A DNA stretch of 64,000 nucleotides from Serratia fonticola (GTDB lineage Bacteria; Pseudomonadota; Gammaproteobacteria; Enterobacterales; Enterobacteriaceae): contig NZ_CP011254.1 in NCBI RefSeq assembly GCF_001006005.1, forward strand, positions 5,704,001 through 5,768,000. The letters run 5' to 3'. Position numbers and translations under genes: made by a program. The notes beneath the pieces are model-generated. The model made no database searches, had not been told where the DNA came from, and was given only the letters and a program-made list of their open reading frames with translations. Positions 48,201-55,731 of the stretch are shown here, piece by piece. Positions within the stretch are counted from its first letter, which is position 1, and each line of letters begins with the position of its first letter.

Positions 48201-50928
48201 TTCCGGCGGTTACCGGCAAGATCTGCAAAATCAGATCATGGGGCTGATCGCCGCCGGGATGGAGTCTTCCCTAACGGACAAACCTGGAGGGATCTTCGTT
48301 CGCTCCAGTGAACATATGTCACCGGAGGATCACACATTGCTGCTGAGCGTGGCGCGGATCTATCTGGATGACCGCCGTGGTGGCCTGACGGAACAGCTCA
48401 ACCAACGGTTGCAGTTGCCACAAACGCTACAACAGCCATTGGGGCCGCCCACCGCCTCCTCCAAACTGGCTACCATGGCCAATTTGCCGCGTAATCTGCA
48501 TTCGCCACAGTTGCCAATCATCGACAAACTCCAGTTCTACAACGGGTTTGGCGGATTCTCGGAGGATGGCAGCGAATATGTGATCGCCATGAACGAAAGC
48601 AAGGTGACGCCGGCTCCGTGGTCAAACGTTATCGCCAACCCGATGTTCGGTTCGGTGATCTCTGAAAGCGGCCAAGCCTACACCTGGTATGAGAATGCGC
48701 ATGAATACCGCCTGACGCCTTGGGATAACGATCCGGTCAGCGATCGCAGCGGCGAGGCTTTCTATCTGCGCGATGAAGAGAGTGGTCACGTCTGGTCACC
48801 AACGCCGCTGCCCGCCCGTGGGCGCGGTCATTACCTGACGCGCCACGGCTTTGGTTACAGCGTGTTTGAACACCGGGAAGGCGGCATCGACAGCCAGTTG
48901 ACGATGCTGGTTGCCAAAGACGCCCCGGTGAAACTGTTCCTGCTGACGCTCACCAACACTTCTGGCCGCACGCGTAAGCTTTCGACTACCGGCTATGCCG
49001 AACTGATCCTCGGTGATTTACGCCAGAAATCGGCGATGCACGTGGTCACCCGCGTAGCCACACCGCCTGGCGGCTGTGGCATCTTCGCCACCAACCATTA
49101 CACCAGCAGCGGATCGCCACGTACCGCGTTCTTCGGCGTCACTGGTGTCCATTGCTCGGTCACCGGCGATCGGCGGGAGTTCATTGGCCGAAACGGTTCG
49201 TTGGCCGCTCCAGCCGTACTTAAGCTGCGGCGGTTATCCGGCAAGACCGGTGCCGGGTTGGATCCCTGTGGCGCGGTGCAATCGGCCATCAGCATGATCG
49301 ATGGCGATCAGCGCAGCTTTGTGTTTGCGCTTGGTCTGGGACAAGATGCCGACGAAGCCGAATCCCTGCTGCGCCAGTATCTCAACGAGGAGGCATTGCA
49401 ACACGAATTGCAGCAGGTCGATGCTCATTGGGACAAGATCCTCAACAAGGTGCAGATCGGGACGCCTCATCCAGCGGTTAACCTGCTGGCCAACGGCTGG
49501 TTGCTGTATCAAACCCTCTCCTGCCGCATTCACGCACGCAGTGGTTATTACCAGTCCGGCGGCGCATTTGGCTTCCGCGATCAGCTCCAGGATACCTTGG
49601 CCCTGACGCATGCCTTGCCTGAGCGGATGCGTGAGCAGATCCTGCTGTGTGCTTCGCGCCAGTTTGTTGAGGGCGACGTTCAGCACTGGTGGCATCCACC
49701 ACAGGGCAACGGGGTGCGTACCCGCTGCTCCGATGATTACCTGTGGTTGCCATTGGCGATATGCCACTACCTAGACGCGACCGATGATTCATCGATTCTC
49801 GAAGAACAGGTGGGTTATCTGGAGGCCCGTATACTGGCACCGGGTGAGGAGTCTTCCTATGAACAGCCTGGTATCAGCCCGGAACAGGAAAGCCTTTATC
49901 TGCACGGGGCCAGAGCGCTGAAGCATGGCCTGACCTTTGGCGAGCATGGCTTGCCGCTAATGGGTGCCGGTGACTGGAACGACGGCATGAACATGGTGGG
50001 GTTGGAAGGCCGGGGTGAGAGCGTTTGGCTGGGCTTCTTCCTGTTCTATATTCTGCAACGTTACGGCAAACTGGCCACCCACCGCGGCGATCTGGAGCTG
50101 GCAGAACTGTGCCGCGAGGAAGCAGAAAAACTGCGTGCCAACCTGCACAACAACGCCTGGGATGGCGAATGGTATCGCCGTGGTTACTTCGATAGCGGAG
50201 AACCGCTGGGTTCACACCAAGCGGCAGAATGCCGCATTGATGCCATAGCCCAGAGTTGGTCGATCCTTTCTGGCGCGGGTGACAAAGATCGCAGCGCACA
50301 GGCAATGCAATCTCTGGATAAGCACCTGGTAGACGACCAGGCCGGCATCATCAAACTGCTGACCCCACCCTTTGACGGCAACGGCCCGAATCCTGGCTAC
50401 ATCCGGGGTTACCTGCCCGGTGTGCGGGAAAACGGCGGTCAATACACTCACGGGGCGGTATGGGCGGTGATGGCGTTCGCCGAGATGGGCAATATCGAGC
50501 GCGCCTGGGAACTGATGGCGCTGATTAACCCCATCAACCACAGCCTGGATAGTACTGCGGCGGAGCGCTACAAGGTCGAACCTTATGTCGCCACGGCGGA
50601 TATTTACGCGGTCGCCCCACACGTTGGGCGAGGAGGATGGAGTTGGTATACCGGCTCGGCGGGCTGGATGTATCGGTTAATCGTCGAGTCGTTGCTGGGG
50701 CTAAAACGCCACGGCAATACGCTTTCCATCCACACCCGCTTACCGGCAGATTGGCCACCGGTCACCCTAACCTACCGTGAAGGGGAGAGCGAATATCACT
50801 TCACCCTACGCCAGGGGGAAGGAGAAACTCAGGTGTTCATTGATGGTGTGTTGCAGCAGGAAGCGGTGATTACCTTGGCTGATGAGGGTAAAACCTACCA
50901 GGTGGAGGTAATTCTGGGAAAGCAATAA
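42277..50928 (+). CDS. ndvB: Cyclic beta-1,2-glucan synthase (NdvB/Cgs type)
   Basis: A membrane protein of 2883 residues, like rhizobial NdvB and Brucella Cgs (about 2830-2870). The GTG start has AAGGAG nine bases upstream. Order: cytoplasmic N-terminal part; membrane spans at about 422-470; GT84 glycosyltransferase with the DxD motif at 640-642 (ITLDSDTVLP) and TRWIRGDWQ near 790; more spans at about 832-872 and 957-1000; a glycoamylase-like domain with VDSGNFAGHL near 1125 and GISESGYFGFD near 1422; carbohydrate-binding domains; and a C-terminal GH94 phosphorylase domain with GDWNDGMN (Asp2566 and Asp2569). Family members build beta-1,2-glucan on themselves, trim it and cyclise it. Base composition looks like the neighbours. 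It stands between menF and elaB. Confidence 0.95.
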   Translation: MKEILINWLKKQRRRPKVARLPLRHNRATAETPPASNIKAELFSVDQMERYGQRLARSHKLATHKTPYYLLKRLDNNEQVLTDSCRRLSNDKKNTMTPAGDWLLDNFYLIEEQIRVVRHHLPKTFGRGLPQLTAPHNCPRIFDIATEAIAHGDGRWDAESLTRYIAAYQKEANLTLGELWALPGMLRLALIENLRRVAVEVAQAQEERSLADSWVTKMLESAENDPANLIIVIADMARSNPPRTSAFVAELVRRLQGHGTMLALPLTWVEQRLAEVSLTSDELIHRFNQQLAVSQLSVSNSIAGLRQLSEMDWAEFVETMSKVDQTLREDPTGVYPLMHFDTRDNYRHVIERLARHCSHNEVEVAQHALNMARIAAEDPRNDPRTHHIGYYLIDHGRAQLEQQLDVRLSRITRIRQALSQSPLLSWLGSISLLTTACWALLLRHAHQTGLTWGLLILLFPLGMVLAQFVISLLSEITTRSRSPQPLPRLDFSCGIPAEFRTLVAIPTLISSKPGIDQLINTLEVCYLGNAIKHLHFALLTDFNDSPRQQHPDDVELLAYASQKMNELNAQYACEGPSHFFLFHRDRQWNEKQQSWMGLERKRGKLNALNDWLRNRGNAFTTQVGQGLEVLKNVKYVITLDSDTVLPRETAHRLIAAMAHPLNQPQYDAKLQRVVEGYAILQPRMAEEIPDYGQSRYAALCSSTPGNDPYTQMASDIYQDLFGEGSFIGKGIYDVDVFSHSLKGTCPENLVLSHDLLEGCYARSGLLSDVLLYEQYPSNYLVDVARRTRWIRGDWQLLNWLLPRVTTEDGSRAANPLSPLSRWKLFDNLRRSLVAPCFLLLLFFGLTWLPDTPYWLAVFAIILLLPTLLALLQDVVRKPPRRPVIQHLQLALKGSLHRLCQIGLRLAELPHEAWYSLKAIGITLWRLLISKRHLQEWTSFDQSKHHLTVTLANFYRNLWITPCAGVLLLLIAAFSNPIALLAAIPLAALWILSPYLLYSLSLEPQRSKTAIDDRQRRFLRQSSRETWEFFATFVNQQENWLPPDNYQEIPEPVVAHRTSPTNIGLALLADLTAYDFGYITLSAALQRITLTLNTLDRMEHYRGHLYNWYDTRTLEPLNPRYVSSVDSGNFAGHLLTLSSGLPALATQPVIEPVRILAGVEDTLLILEQHWGNAAPKGLTKLRKHWEQAQNAHPAALQAELNEMRNHCNGLQEPALQQGDEVKRWAGNLHQQLNELCAEWALWFSWLSDSMPELEQIPSLHWLANPPERLTLSTEQQTQLDAVQQLAAERLEQLAQLARRLTAMAQMDFSFLYDEATHLLTVGFNCDQNRADSGKYDLLASEIRLTNYVAIATNQIPQRSWFALGRLFTVIDKEPALMSWSGSMFEYLMPQLVMPAYPDTLLVQMCRSAVERQIAWGKERGVPWGISESGYFGFDALQNYQYHAFGVPGLGLRRGLSDDMVIAPYATMMALIVDPDSACSNLVELEKNGAKGRYGFYEALDYTTSRLSRGQLYVIVRSYMAHHQGMSFLALSHLLLDAPMVKRFASYPAFQSTRLLLQERVPDAVELYSTRRHFETHEGAIKPASFAAREFTRVDTPIPEVQLLSNANYHLMITQTGGSYSRWQNLALTRWREDATCDNWGAFCYLRDPQTGEVWSNTWHPTGETEKGGYRAVFNDAGAEFQRKQGLLSVKTQVVISPEDDIELRRLTLVNRGKQSRTIEITSYAEVVLAPASNDLAHPAFSNLFVQTELLQEQDAILCHRRPREPKEKSPWLLHMMSVQGASSKTSFETDRAKFIGRGRTAANPQALFQNEPLTNSAGPVIDPIIAIRQRIRLEPNVPLTLDIFYGVCEDRATSLAMLEKYRDRHMADRIFELAWSHSQVVLRQLNANEEDANLFNRLASAVVFPVQEMRAASNEIINNRRGQSGLWGYSISGDLPIVLLSVTDSENIGLVQQLIQAHNYWRLKGLLVDLVILNEDSGGYRQDLQNQIMGLIAAGMESSLTDKPGGIFVRSSEHMSPEDHTLLLSVARIYLDDRRGGLTEQLNQRLQLPQTLQQPLGPPTASSKLATMANLPRNLHSPQLPIIDKLQFYNGFGGFSEDGSEYVIAMNESKVTPAPWSNVIANPMFGSVISESGQAYTWYENAHEYRLTPWDNDPVSDRSGEAFYLRDEESGHVWSPTPLPARGRGHYLTRHGFGYSVFEHREGGIDSQLTMLVAKDAPVKLFLLTLTNTSGRTRKLSTTGYAELILGDLRQKSAMHVVTRVATPPGGCGIFATNHYTSSGSPRTAFFGVTGVHCSVTGDRREFIGRNGSLAAPAVLKLRRLSGKTGAGLDPCGAVQSAISMIDGDQRSFVFALGLGQDADEAESLLRQYLNEEALQHELQQVDAHWDKILNKVQIGTPHPAVNLLANGWLLYQTLSCRIHARSGYYQSGGAFGFRDQLQDTLALTHALPERMREQILLCASRQFVEGDVQHWWHPPQGNGVRTRCSDDYLWLPLAICHYLDATDDSSILEEQVGYLEARILAPGEESSYEQPGISPEQESLYLHGARALKHGLTFGEHGLPLMGAGDWNDGMNMVGLEGRGESVWLGFFLFYILQRYGKLATHRGDLELAELCREEAEKLRANLHNNAWDGEWYRRGYFDSGEPLGSHQAAECRIDAIAQSWSILSGAGDKDRSAQAMQSLDKHLVDDQAGIIKLLTPPFDGNGPNPGYIRGYLPGVRENGGQYTHGAVWAVMAFAEMGNIERAWELMALINPINHSLDSTAAERYKVEPYVATADIYAVAPHVGRGGWSWYTGSAGWMYRLIVESLLGLKRHGNTLSIHTRLPADWPPVTLTYREGESEYHFTLRQGEGETQVFIDGVLQQEAVITLADEGKTYQVEVILGKQ

Positions 50929-50979
50929 GGGACGCAGTAGCTAAATAGTTGTGTTTAATACCGCTACACCCGAAGCTTG

Positions 50980-51094
50980 AGACAGGAGGGAGTCATTGCA
51001 GGTTAGCCGACCGTTGAGCGCATGGATGCGCGATTGCGAGCCCCCAGGGACGGGTTACGGCGTGTCTGTGATCTGCATGACTCCTTCCTGTGAC
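50980..51094. repeat. Palindromic intergenic repeat
   Basis: The ends are imperfect inverted copies: GACAGGAGGGAGTCATTGCAG at the left and, reversed, CACAGGAAGGAGTCATGCAG at the right. The centre contains GCGCATGGATGCGC and GGGACGGGTTACGGC. It lies between ndvB and the converging elaB, and I saw no separate terminator, so it may serve as one. Confidence 0.8.
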
Positions 51095-51124
51095 ACTATT
51101 CGGCAGCTATCACGCTCATTGGTG

Positions 51125-51436
51125 TTACTTGCGGGCCAGCAATAGCCCAAGCACCAAACCTACCGTGGCACCAATGCCTACGCTGTGCCAAGGCTTATCA
51201 CGGACATAGTCATCGGCGCGACATGCCACCTCTTTCGCCCGCACGTAATAACATTCTGAGCTATTTGCCAGACGCGACTTGATGTCTTTTAGCGCCCGCT
51301 CGGCATGGGCTTTGATATCCGTATAAGCCTGATCGGCTCGATCGCCAGAGTAATCCAACACTTCTTGCAGCGTGTCACTCAGCATTCTCAGATCGTCATC
51401 CAGCGTCGTTTGGTTCTCGTTTCGATTTATCGCCAT
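51125..51436 (-). CDS. elaB: ElaB/YqjD family tail-anchored protein
   Basis: A protein of 103 residues from the ATG giving MAINRNENQTT; the longer frame adds ten residues without a better ribosome site. It follows E. coli ElaB: LDDDLRMLSDTLQEVLDYSG, YYVRAKEVACRADDYVRDKPW, then a C-terminal glycine-rich membrane span GIGATVGLVLGLLLARK. E. coli ElaB is an inner-membrane, C-tail-anchored protein that can bind ribosomes and is stress induced. It is near menF as in E. coli, but separated by ndvB. Confidence 0.93.
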   Translation of the reverse strand: MAINRNENQTTLDDDLRMLSDTLQEVLDYSGDRADQAYTDIKAHAERALKDIKSRLANSSECYYVRAKEVACRADDYVRDKPWHSVGIGATVGLVLGLLLARK

Positions 51437-51579
51437 CTTTAAGCTCTCCGTTATTAACAAATGCAACGTTGCTTAACCATCAACAACCCTTGGTCGTAGT
51501 CCCATGGTAGGACACGACCTGGATACACGCCATCAGAATGTTGATTAAAAAAGAGGCAAGGCAAGATACTGACGCCCTT

Positions 51580-52074
51580 TCAGGCGTCGGTGGAGGCTTG
51601 TTCAGCCAGCGCTACAGAGGGGGATTTACGGCGTGCGGCCAGCCACAAGCCACTGTTTTTCATGGCGTAGCCAAACAATAGCCCAACCAGCAGTGAGGCC
51701 GTGATCAATGGCCAGTTGCCGTCACCGGCGAAGGTGGCGCAGGCACCGATAAAAGTCCCGGGTACAAAACCAAGCCATTGTTGTTTGGCCTGAATGCACA
51801 TCAGAAAGGCGACAACGCCGGTCAGCAGGTAACCCAGAATGCTCCAGGCGGGTTCCAACGCGCTGCCGTGAATAATGACCATCGCCCAGAACACGCCGCT
51901 CAAACAGGTCAGTGTGCTGATCGCCAGGCCTTTGAGGCCACCTTGCGGGCAGGCAAAATAGGCCGTGCAGCCAAGAAAGCCCGCCCAGCTGATTAGCCCA
52001 AGGCTGATGGCAACCCAGCCCCATACGCCGGAGAGAATACCGGTAGTTACCGCAATGGCAAAAATGACGTTCAT
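51580..52074 (-). CDS. ycdZ: DUF1097 inner membrane protein YcdZ
   Basis: A protein of 164 residues with about five hydrophobic segments. It matches E. coli YcdZ closely: ITTGILSGVWGW-like start, WAGFLGCTAYFACPQGGLKGLAIS, CIQAKQ, FVPGTFIGACATFAG and GYAMKNSGLWLAAR. The function is unknown. AGGATT precedes the ATG. A strong CRP site lies upstream. Confidence 0.92.
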   Translation of the reverse strand: MNVIFAIAVTTGILSGVWGWVAISLGLISWAGFLGCTAYFACPQGGLKGLAISTLTCLSGVFWAMVIIHGSALEPAWSILGYLLTGVVAFLMCIQAKQQWLGFVPGTFIGACATFAGDGNWPLITASLLVGLLFGYAMKNSGLWLAARRKSPSVALAEQASTDA

Positions 52075-52103
52075 AATCCTGATCCGCTAAAAATAATCCA
52101 CCT

Positions 52104-52148
52104 AGTTTACGCGAAACCAGACCGCTACATGTGATAAAAATCACATTA
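52104..52148 (-). promoter_or_regulatory. CRP-dependent promoter of ycdZ
   Basis: TGTGATAAAAATCACA (52130-52145) is a perfect TGTGA-N6-TCACA CRP site. On the minus strand TAAACT (52109-52104) is a suitable -10, putting the start near 52097 and the CRP centre at about -41, the class II position. Two more half-site-like copies of AATCACAAAAAT follow at 52171 and 52191, 20 bases apart. Confidence 0.8.
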
Positions 52149-52309
52149 ACAATGCAATTTGATAGATTTAAATCACAAAAATGAGACTTTAATCACAAAA
52201 ATAGCGCGTTTTTTCATCATGAGATACTGAGTACCGGTAGCCACGTTGTTGAGTTAAGACGGTGATACAGAACTACCACCGGCCAGCAACGTTAAAAAAA
52301 CAACCAGGA

Positions 52310-53551
52310 TCAGCGCGGGAAGCCCACTCGCGTAACCCATATCCCCAAACCAACACACACCATGGCGCTGATCAGGAATAGCAGGTTGACCGCCAGTTGC
52401 AGACTGGCATGGTCGATGATGCTGCCAAGCAAAATGGGCACCCAGTTGGCAACATAAGCAATCACATAAAACAGTGAGATCAAGCGTGCATGGCTGGCTT
52501 GGGGTGAAATCAGGTTAACCAGCGTCGCACTGCCGACAAAGATGGCTCCGTAAGCATAACCGGCAATGACCATCCCAGCAGCGGCCAGCCCCAGTGAATG
52601 GATCTGAATGGCTTCGGCAAATACCACCACCGCCAACGCCTGTGCCAGGCAGCCAAACATCAGCGAATGGCGCGCATTAATTTGACGGCTCAGGATCTGG
52701 CTGGCCCCGGCAATCAGCAGGTAGACCGCAATCACATAGCCGAAACTGCTGCGGTTTTGCATACCCAGCAGCGTTTCCGCCACGTTGGGGCCGATCGCCA
52801 GGATACTGGCAGCCAGCGCCCAACAGACAAACAGCGCGCCGGCACACACGAAAAACCGGCTCCCGGTCGCGCGCAGGCCCGCGGCCAAGGTATTTTCCCC
52901 TGCCCCAGTCCCCTCAGCCAAACTGACGCTAGCTTTGACCATCACACGCGCAGGCCAGCTCAGCATAATCCCCAAAGCGGCAATCGTTGCCACCGCCATG
53001 ATGATCACAAACGGCATCGAGGTGGTATGAAAACCGGTCTGCAACGCTATACCACTAAAAATCGGCCCCAATGCCAACCCGGCAGTAAAGGACAGAGTAG
53101 CAATTAGCGCCGCCTGCTTGCCGCCGTCCGCAGGGCCAAAACGAACCAACGCAATATTTGCCGCACCGGTCAACGCCCCCGTGCCTACCCCGGCCAGCAA
53201 GCGGGCCATCAGCATCAGGGAAAATGAATCGGCCAGGGCAAAAAGCAATGCCCCCAGCAACACCACCAGCAGCGCCGGGACGATCATGCTGCGTAAATCT
53301 TTCACCTTGCCAGCCAGGTTGCCCACGGCGAACAGGGAAATCAGTACGCCCGCGGCATAAGCCCCGTAGATCAGAGTCAGGCTGACCGAGGTCAGTGCCA
53401 GCTGCTGTTGGTACAAGGGATAAAGCGGCGTTGGCGCACTGCTGTTGAGCAGTGCCGACATCAATGCCAGAGCCAGAAACAGCACAATGGCACCAGGCGA
53501 GGAGGTCGTATTGGCTCGCGCGGTTTTATCAACGGCTACACCGTCGGACAT
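52310..53551 (-). CDS. MFS transporter
   Basis: A protein of 413 residues with about twelve hydrophobic segments. It shows the start NSSAPTPLYPLYQQQLALT, the motif-A loop VGNLAGKVKDLRS, and RLLAGVGTGALTGAANIALV in the fourth to fifth segment, which is the layout of drug or metabolite exporters. The substrate is unknown. AGGGAG precedes the ATG. It lies upstream of ycdZ on the same strand but is separated from it by the CRP promoter. Confidence 0.85.
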   Translation of the reverse strand: MSDGVAVDKTARANTTSSPGAIVLFLALALMSALLNSSAPTPLYPLYQQQLALTSVSLTLIYGAYAAGVLISLFAVGNLAGKVKDLRSMIVPALLVVLLGALLFALADSFSLMLMARLLAGVGTGALTGAANIALVRFGPADGGKQAALIATLSFTAGLALGPIFSGIALQTGFHTTSMPFVIIMAVATIAALGIMLSWPARVMVKASVSLAEGTGAGENTLAAGLRATGSRFFVCAGALFVCWALAASILAIGPNVAETLLGMQNRSSFGYVIAVYLLIAGASQILSRQINARHSLMFGCLAQALAVVVFAEAIQIHSLGLAAAGMVIAGYAYGAIFVGSATLVNLISPQASHARLISLFYVIAYVANWVPILLGSIIDHASLQLAVNLLFLISAMVCVGLGIWVTRVGFPR

Positions 53552-53690
53552 GATTTTCTCCCTAAATACGCAGGCAAATCACCTCACCCGCAAAATATCA
53601 GGCGCTCATCATAGCGTTCAGAGCAGACCGCCAAAACCACCAACAATGCAGCACTATGATGCATTGTTGCAGGTGGCCAGAGCGGCAAAA

Positions 53691-54554
53691 TCACACCGAA
53701 GCCGTTGCTACCTTTTTCGCGGGTGCACGGCGCAAAATGGCCAACGCTCCAGAAAGGATGATCAGCACCATACCCGCCGCGGCGATAAACGACAGGGTCT
53801 GGGCAAAAATCAGGTAGCCGAGCAGCGTAGAGAAAATGATCGTGCTGTAGGAAAGAATGCCGACGGTGACCGCATTGCCACCGCCATAGGCGCGGGTCAT
53901 GGTGATCTGCCCCAGGCTGCCGAATACGCCGATAGCGCAGACGTACAGCAGGCTGGTCGCATCCAACGCCGCGAATCCGACAATCGAACTCATCACCACG
54001 CCGAACAAGGTACCGACCAGCGAGAAGTAAAACACTACACGCAGTTCAGGCTCCCCGGTACGCACCAGTTTGCCGACGTTGAAATAGGCCAGCGCCGTCA
54101 GCAATCCAGACAGCAGGCCAATCAAGGTGGCGGTATATTCCCCGTTCGGTACATCTGGACGCAACAAGATCAGGATGCCCACAAAGCCCAGCAGCACCGA
54201 GAACAGCAACCTGCCGGTCAGTTGGCCTCTGGCCGTGACGAAGGTGATCACCGATTGGAAAATCGGATTGGTATAGCCCAGCGTGGTTGCGGTGGCAATA
54301 GGCAGATGGATCAGCGCATAGAAGCCGCAATACATGGCCGCATTGCCAATTGCGGCGCGCTTCATGTGCAAGCCAAGATGGCGGGTACGAAAACCGATAT
54401 TTTTGATTTTTATCAGCACCGCCACGATGGCCACGTTGATCAATGAACGGTAAAAAATAATATCGAAGAAACCGACCTTGGCCGAAGCCAGTTTGATGCA
54501 GGCCCCCATCAGCGCGAAGAACACGCTGGCAGCGACCATCCATAAAGCAACCAT
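53691..54554 (-). CDS. EamA/DMT-family transporter
   Basis: 288 residues from an ATG with GGGGAAA upstream; the longer frame adds 34 residues that look non-coding. Ten hydrophobic segments in two EamA repeats: MVAASVFFALMGACIKLAS with FYRSLINVAIVAVL, and the second beginning IGLLSGLLTALAYFNVGKLV. It is a permease of unknown substrate. It is divergent from the LysR gene at 54802, which may control it. Confidence 0.87.
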   Translation of the reverse strand: MVALWMVAASVFFALMGACIKLASAKVGFFDIIFYRSLINVAIVAVLIKIKNIGFRTRHLGLHMKRAAIGNAAMYCGFYALIHLPIATATTLGYTNPIFQSVITFVTARGQLTGRLLFSVLLGFVGILILLRPDVPNGEYTATLIGLLSGLLTALAYFNVGKLVRTGEPELRVVFYFSLVGTLFGVVMSSIVGFAALDATSLLYVCAIGVFGSLGQITMTRAYGGGNAVTVGILSYSTIIFSTLLGYLIFAQTLSFIAAAGMVLIILSGALAILRRAPAKKVATASV

Positions 54555-54801
54555 GATTTCCCCAGAATGCGGCCCAGCCGGGCTGCAAATAATCTCTTGC
54601 TCGGCGGTTTTCACCGTCGGAAATGTGTTAGCGGCACCGCCCAAGAATACCAGCATTCTTGCGCAAAATGGATTGCCTGCTACAAATAAGCTTGCTCTAT
54701 AACGTCACGCAGATGCATTTACTTATCGCTTACCAGATAATAACTCTCTCTGCCGCCGCTGGCGGTCAAAATAGATCGGATGCCACCAAGGACACTGCAC
54801 G
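54555..54801. promoter_or_regulatory. Divergent region between DMT transporter and LysR gene
   Basis: 247 bases. It should hold both promoters and the LysR binding site. I saw no convincing T-N11-A palindrome that I could defend. Confidence 0.35.
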
Positions 54802-55674
54802 ATGAATTGGGATGATGCACGCTTCTTCCTGGCGGTGGCACGCTGCGGTACGTTACGCAAGGCTGCCCATGAACTTCACGTCGATCAAGCTACCGTTGGG
54901 CGACGGATCACCGCTTTCGAACAGGCGTTGGGTTCAAAACTGTTTATCCGAACGCCAAAATCCTTCTCGCTCAGCCCGCTGGGTGAAGCCATGCTGGCAG
55001 AAGTGCTGGCGATGGAAAATGCGGTACAGGCTATCGCCCGTAAAGCCAGCAGCGGCGATCAAAGCCTGGCGGGTGAAGTGCGCATCGCCACCACCGATAC
55101 CTTGGCCGAGGCCTTTGTGATCCCGGCGCTGAAACGGCTGCGCGAGAAATACCCGCATATCACCGTCACGCTACTGACGGCACTCAATATCTCCGACATC
55201 TCCTATCGCGGAGCCGATCTGGCTATCCGTGGTGCTCGCCCTGAATCTGATGAACTGGTCATCAAACGTCTGGCAACCATTGAGATGGGGTTATATGCCA
55301 CGCAGGGCTACCTGGACCAACACGGAACGCCGAGTAAAGGCGACCATCTACGCGGCCACGATTTGCTGATGTTCCCGCGCGAACTGGTGCCGCGCCACTG
55401 GGACAACTTCGGCGGAGAGGCGTTGAATGAGCCAAACGTGGTGCTGCAATGCAACTCACAGCTGTTACTACGTTCGGCAACGCGCAACGGGTTGGGCATC
55501 GGCCTGCTCTCTTGCTTCCTGGCCGATAGCGATCCCGATCTGGTGCGTATCCTCCCGGAGAATCAGGACTGGGTCGATATCTGGCTGGTGTTACATCCGG
55601 ATCTGCAACACACGGCAAGAATACGTGCGGTAGTTCAAGAACTGGAAATCTCGTTTAACAACTGCTCGCTCTAA
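54802..55674 (+). CDS. LysR-type transcription regulator
   Basis: A protein of 290 residues. The N-terminal winged helix is typical: [45 protein letters not shown]. The effector-binding domain begins near 90 ([15 protein letters not shown]) and includes the second half [17 protein letters not shown]. Close relatives often regulate the adjacent divergent gene, here the DMT permease. The ligand is unknown. Confidence 0.9.
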   Translation: MNWDDARFFLAVARCGTLRKAAHELHVDQATVGRRITAFEQALGSKLFIRTPKSFSLSPLGEAMLAEVLAMENAVQAIARKASSGDQSLAGEVRIATTDTLAEAFVIPALKRLREKYPHITVTLLTALNISDISYRGADLAIRGARPESDELVIKRLATIEMGLYATQGYLDQHGTPSKGDHLRGHDLLMFPRELVPRHWDNFGGEALNEPNVVLQCNSQLLLRSATRNGLGIGLLSCFLADSDPDLVRILPENQDWVDIWLVLHPDLQHTARIRAVVQELEISFNNCSL

Positions 55675-55685
55675 CCCACAAATAA

Positions 55686-55716
55686 ACAAGGGCCGCCATT
55701 TGGCGACCCTTGTTGT
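55686..55716. terminator. Terminator between LysR gene and nuoN
   Basis: ACAAGGG and CCCTTGT with inner GCC/GGC pairs form a hairpin with a TTGT tail between two converging genes. Confidence 0.75.
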
Positions 55717-55731
55717 CTAGCTCGAGTTCAA

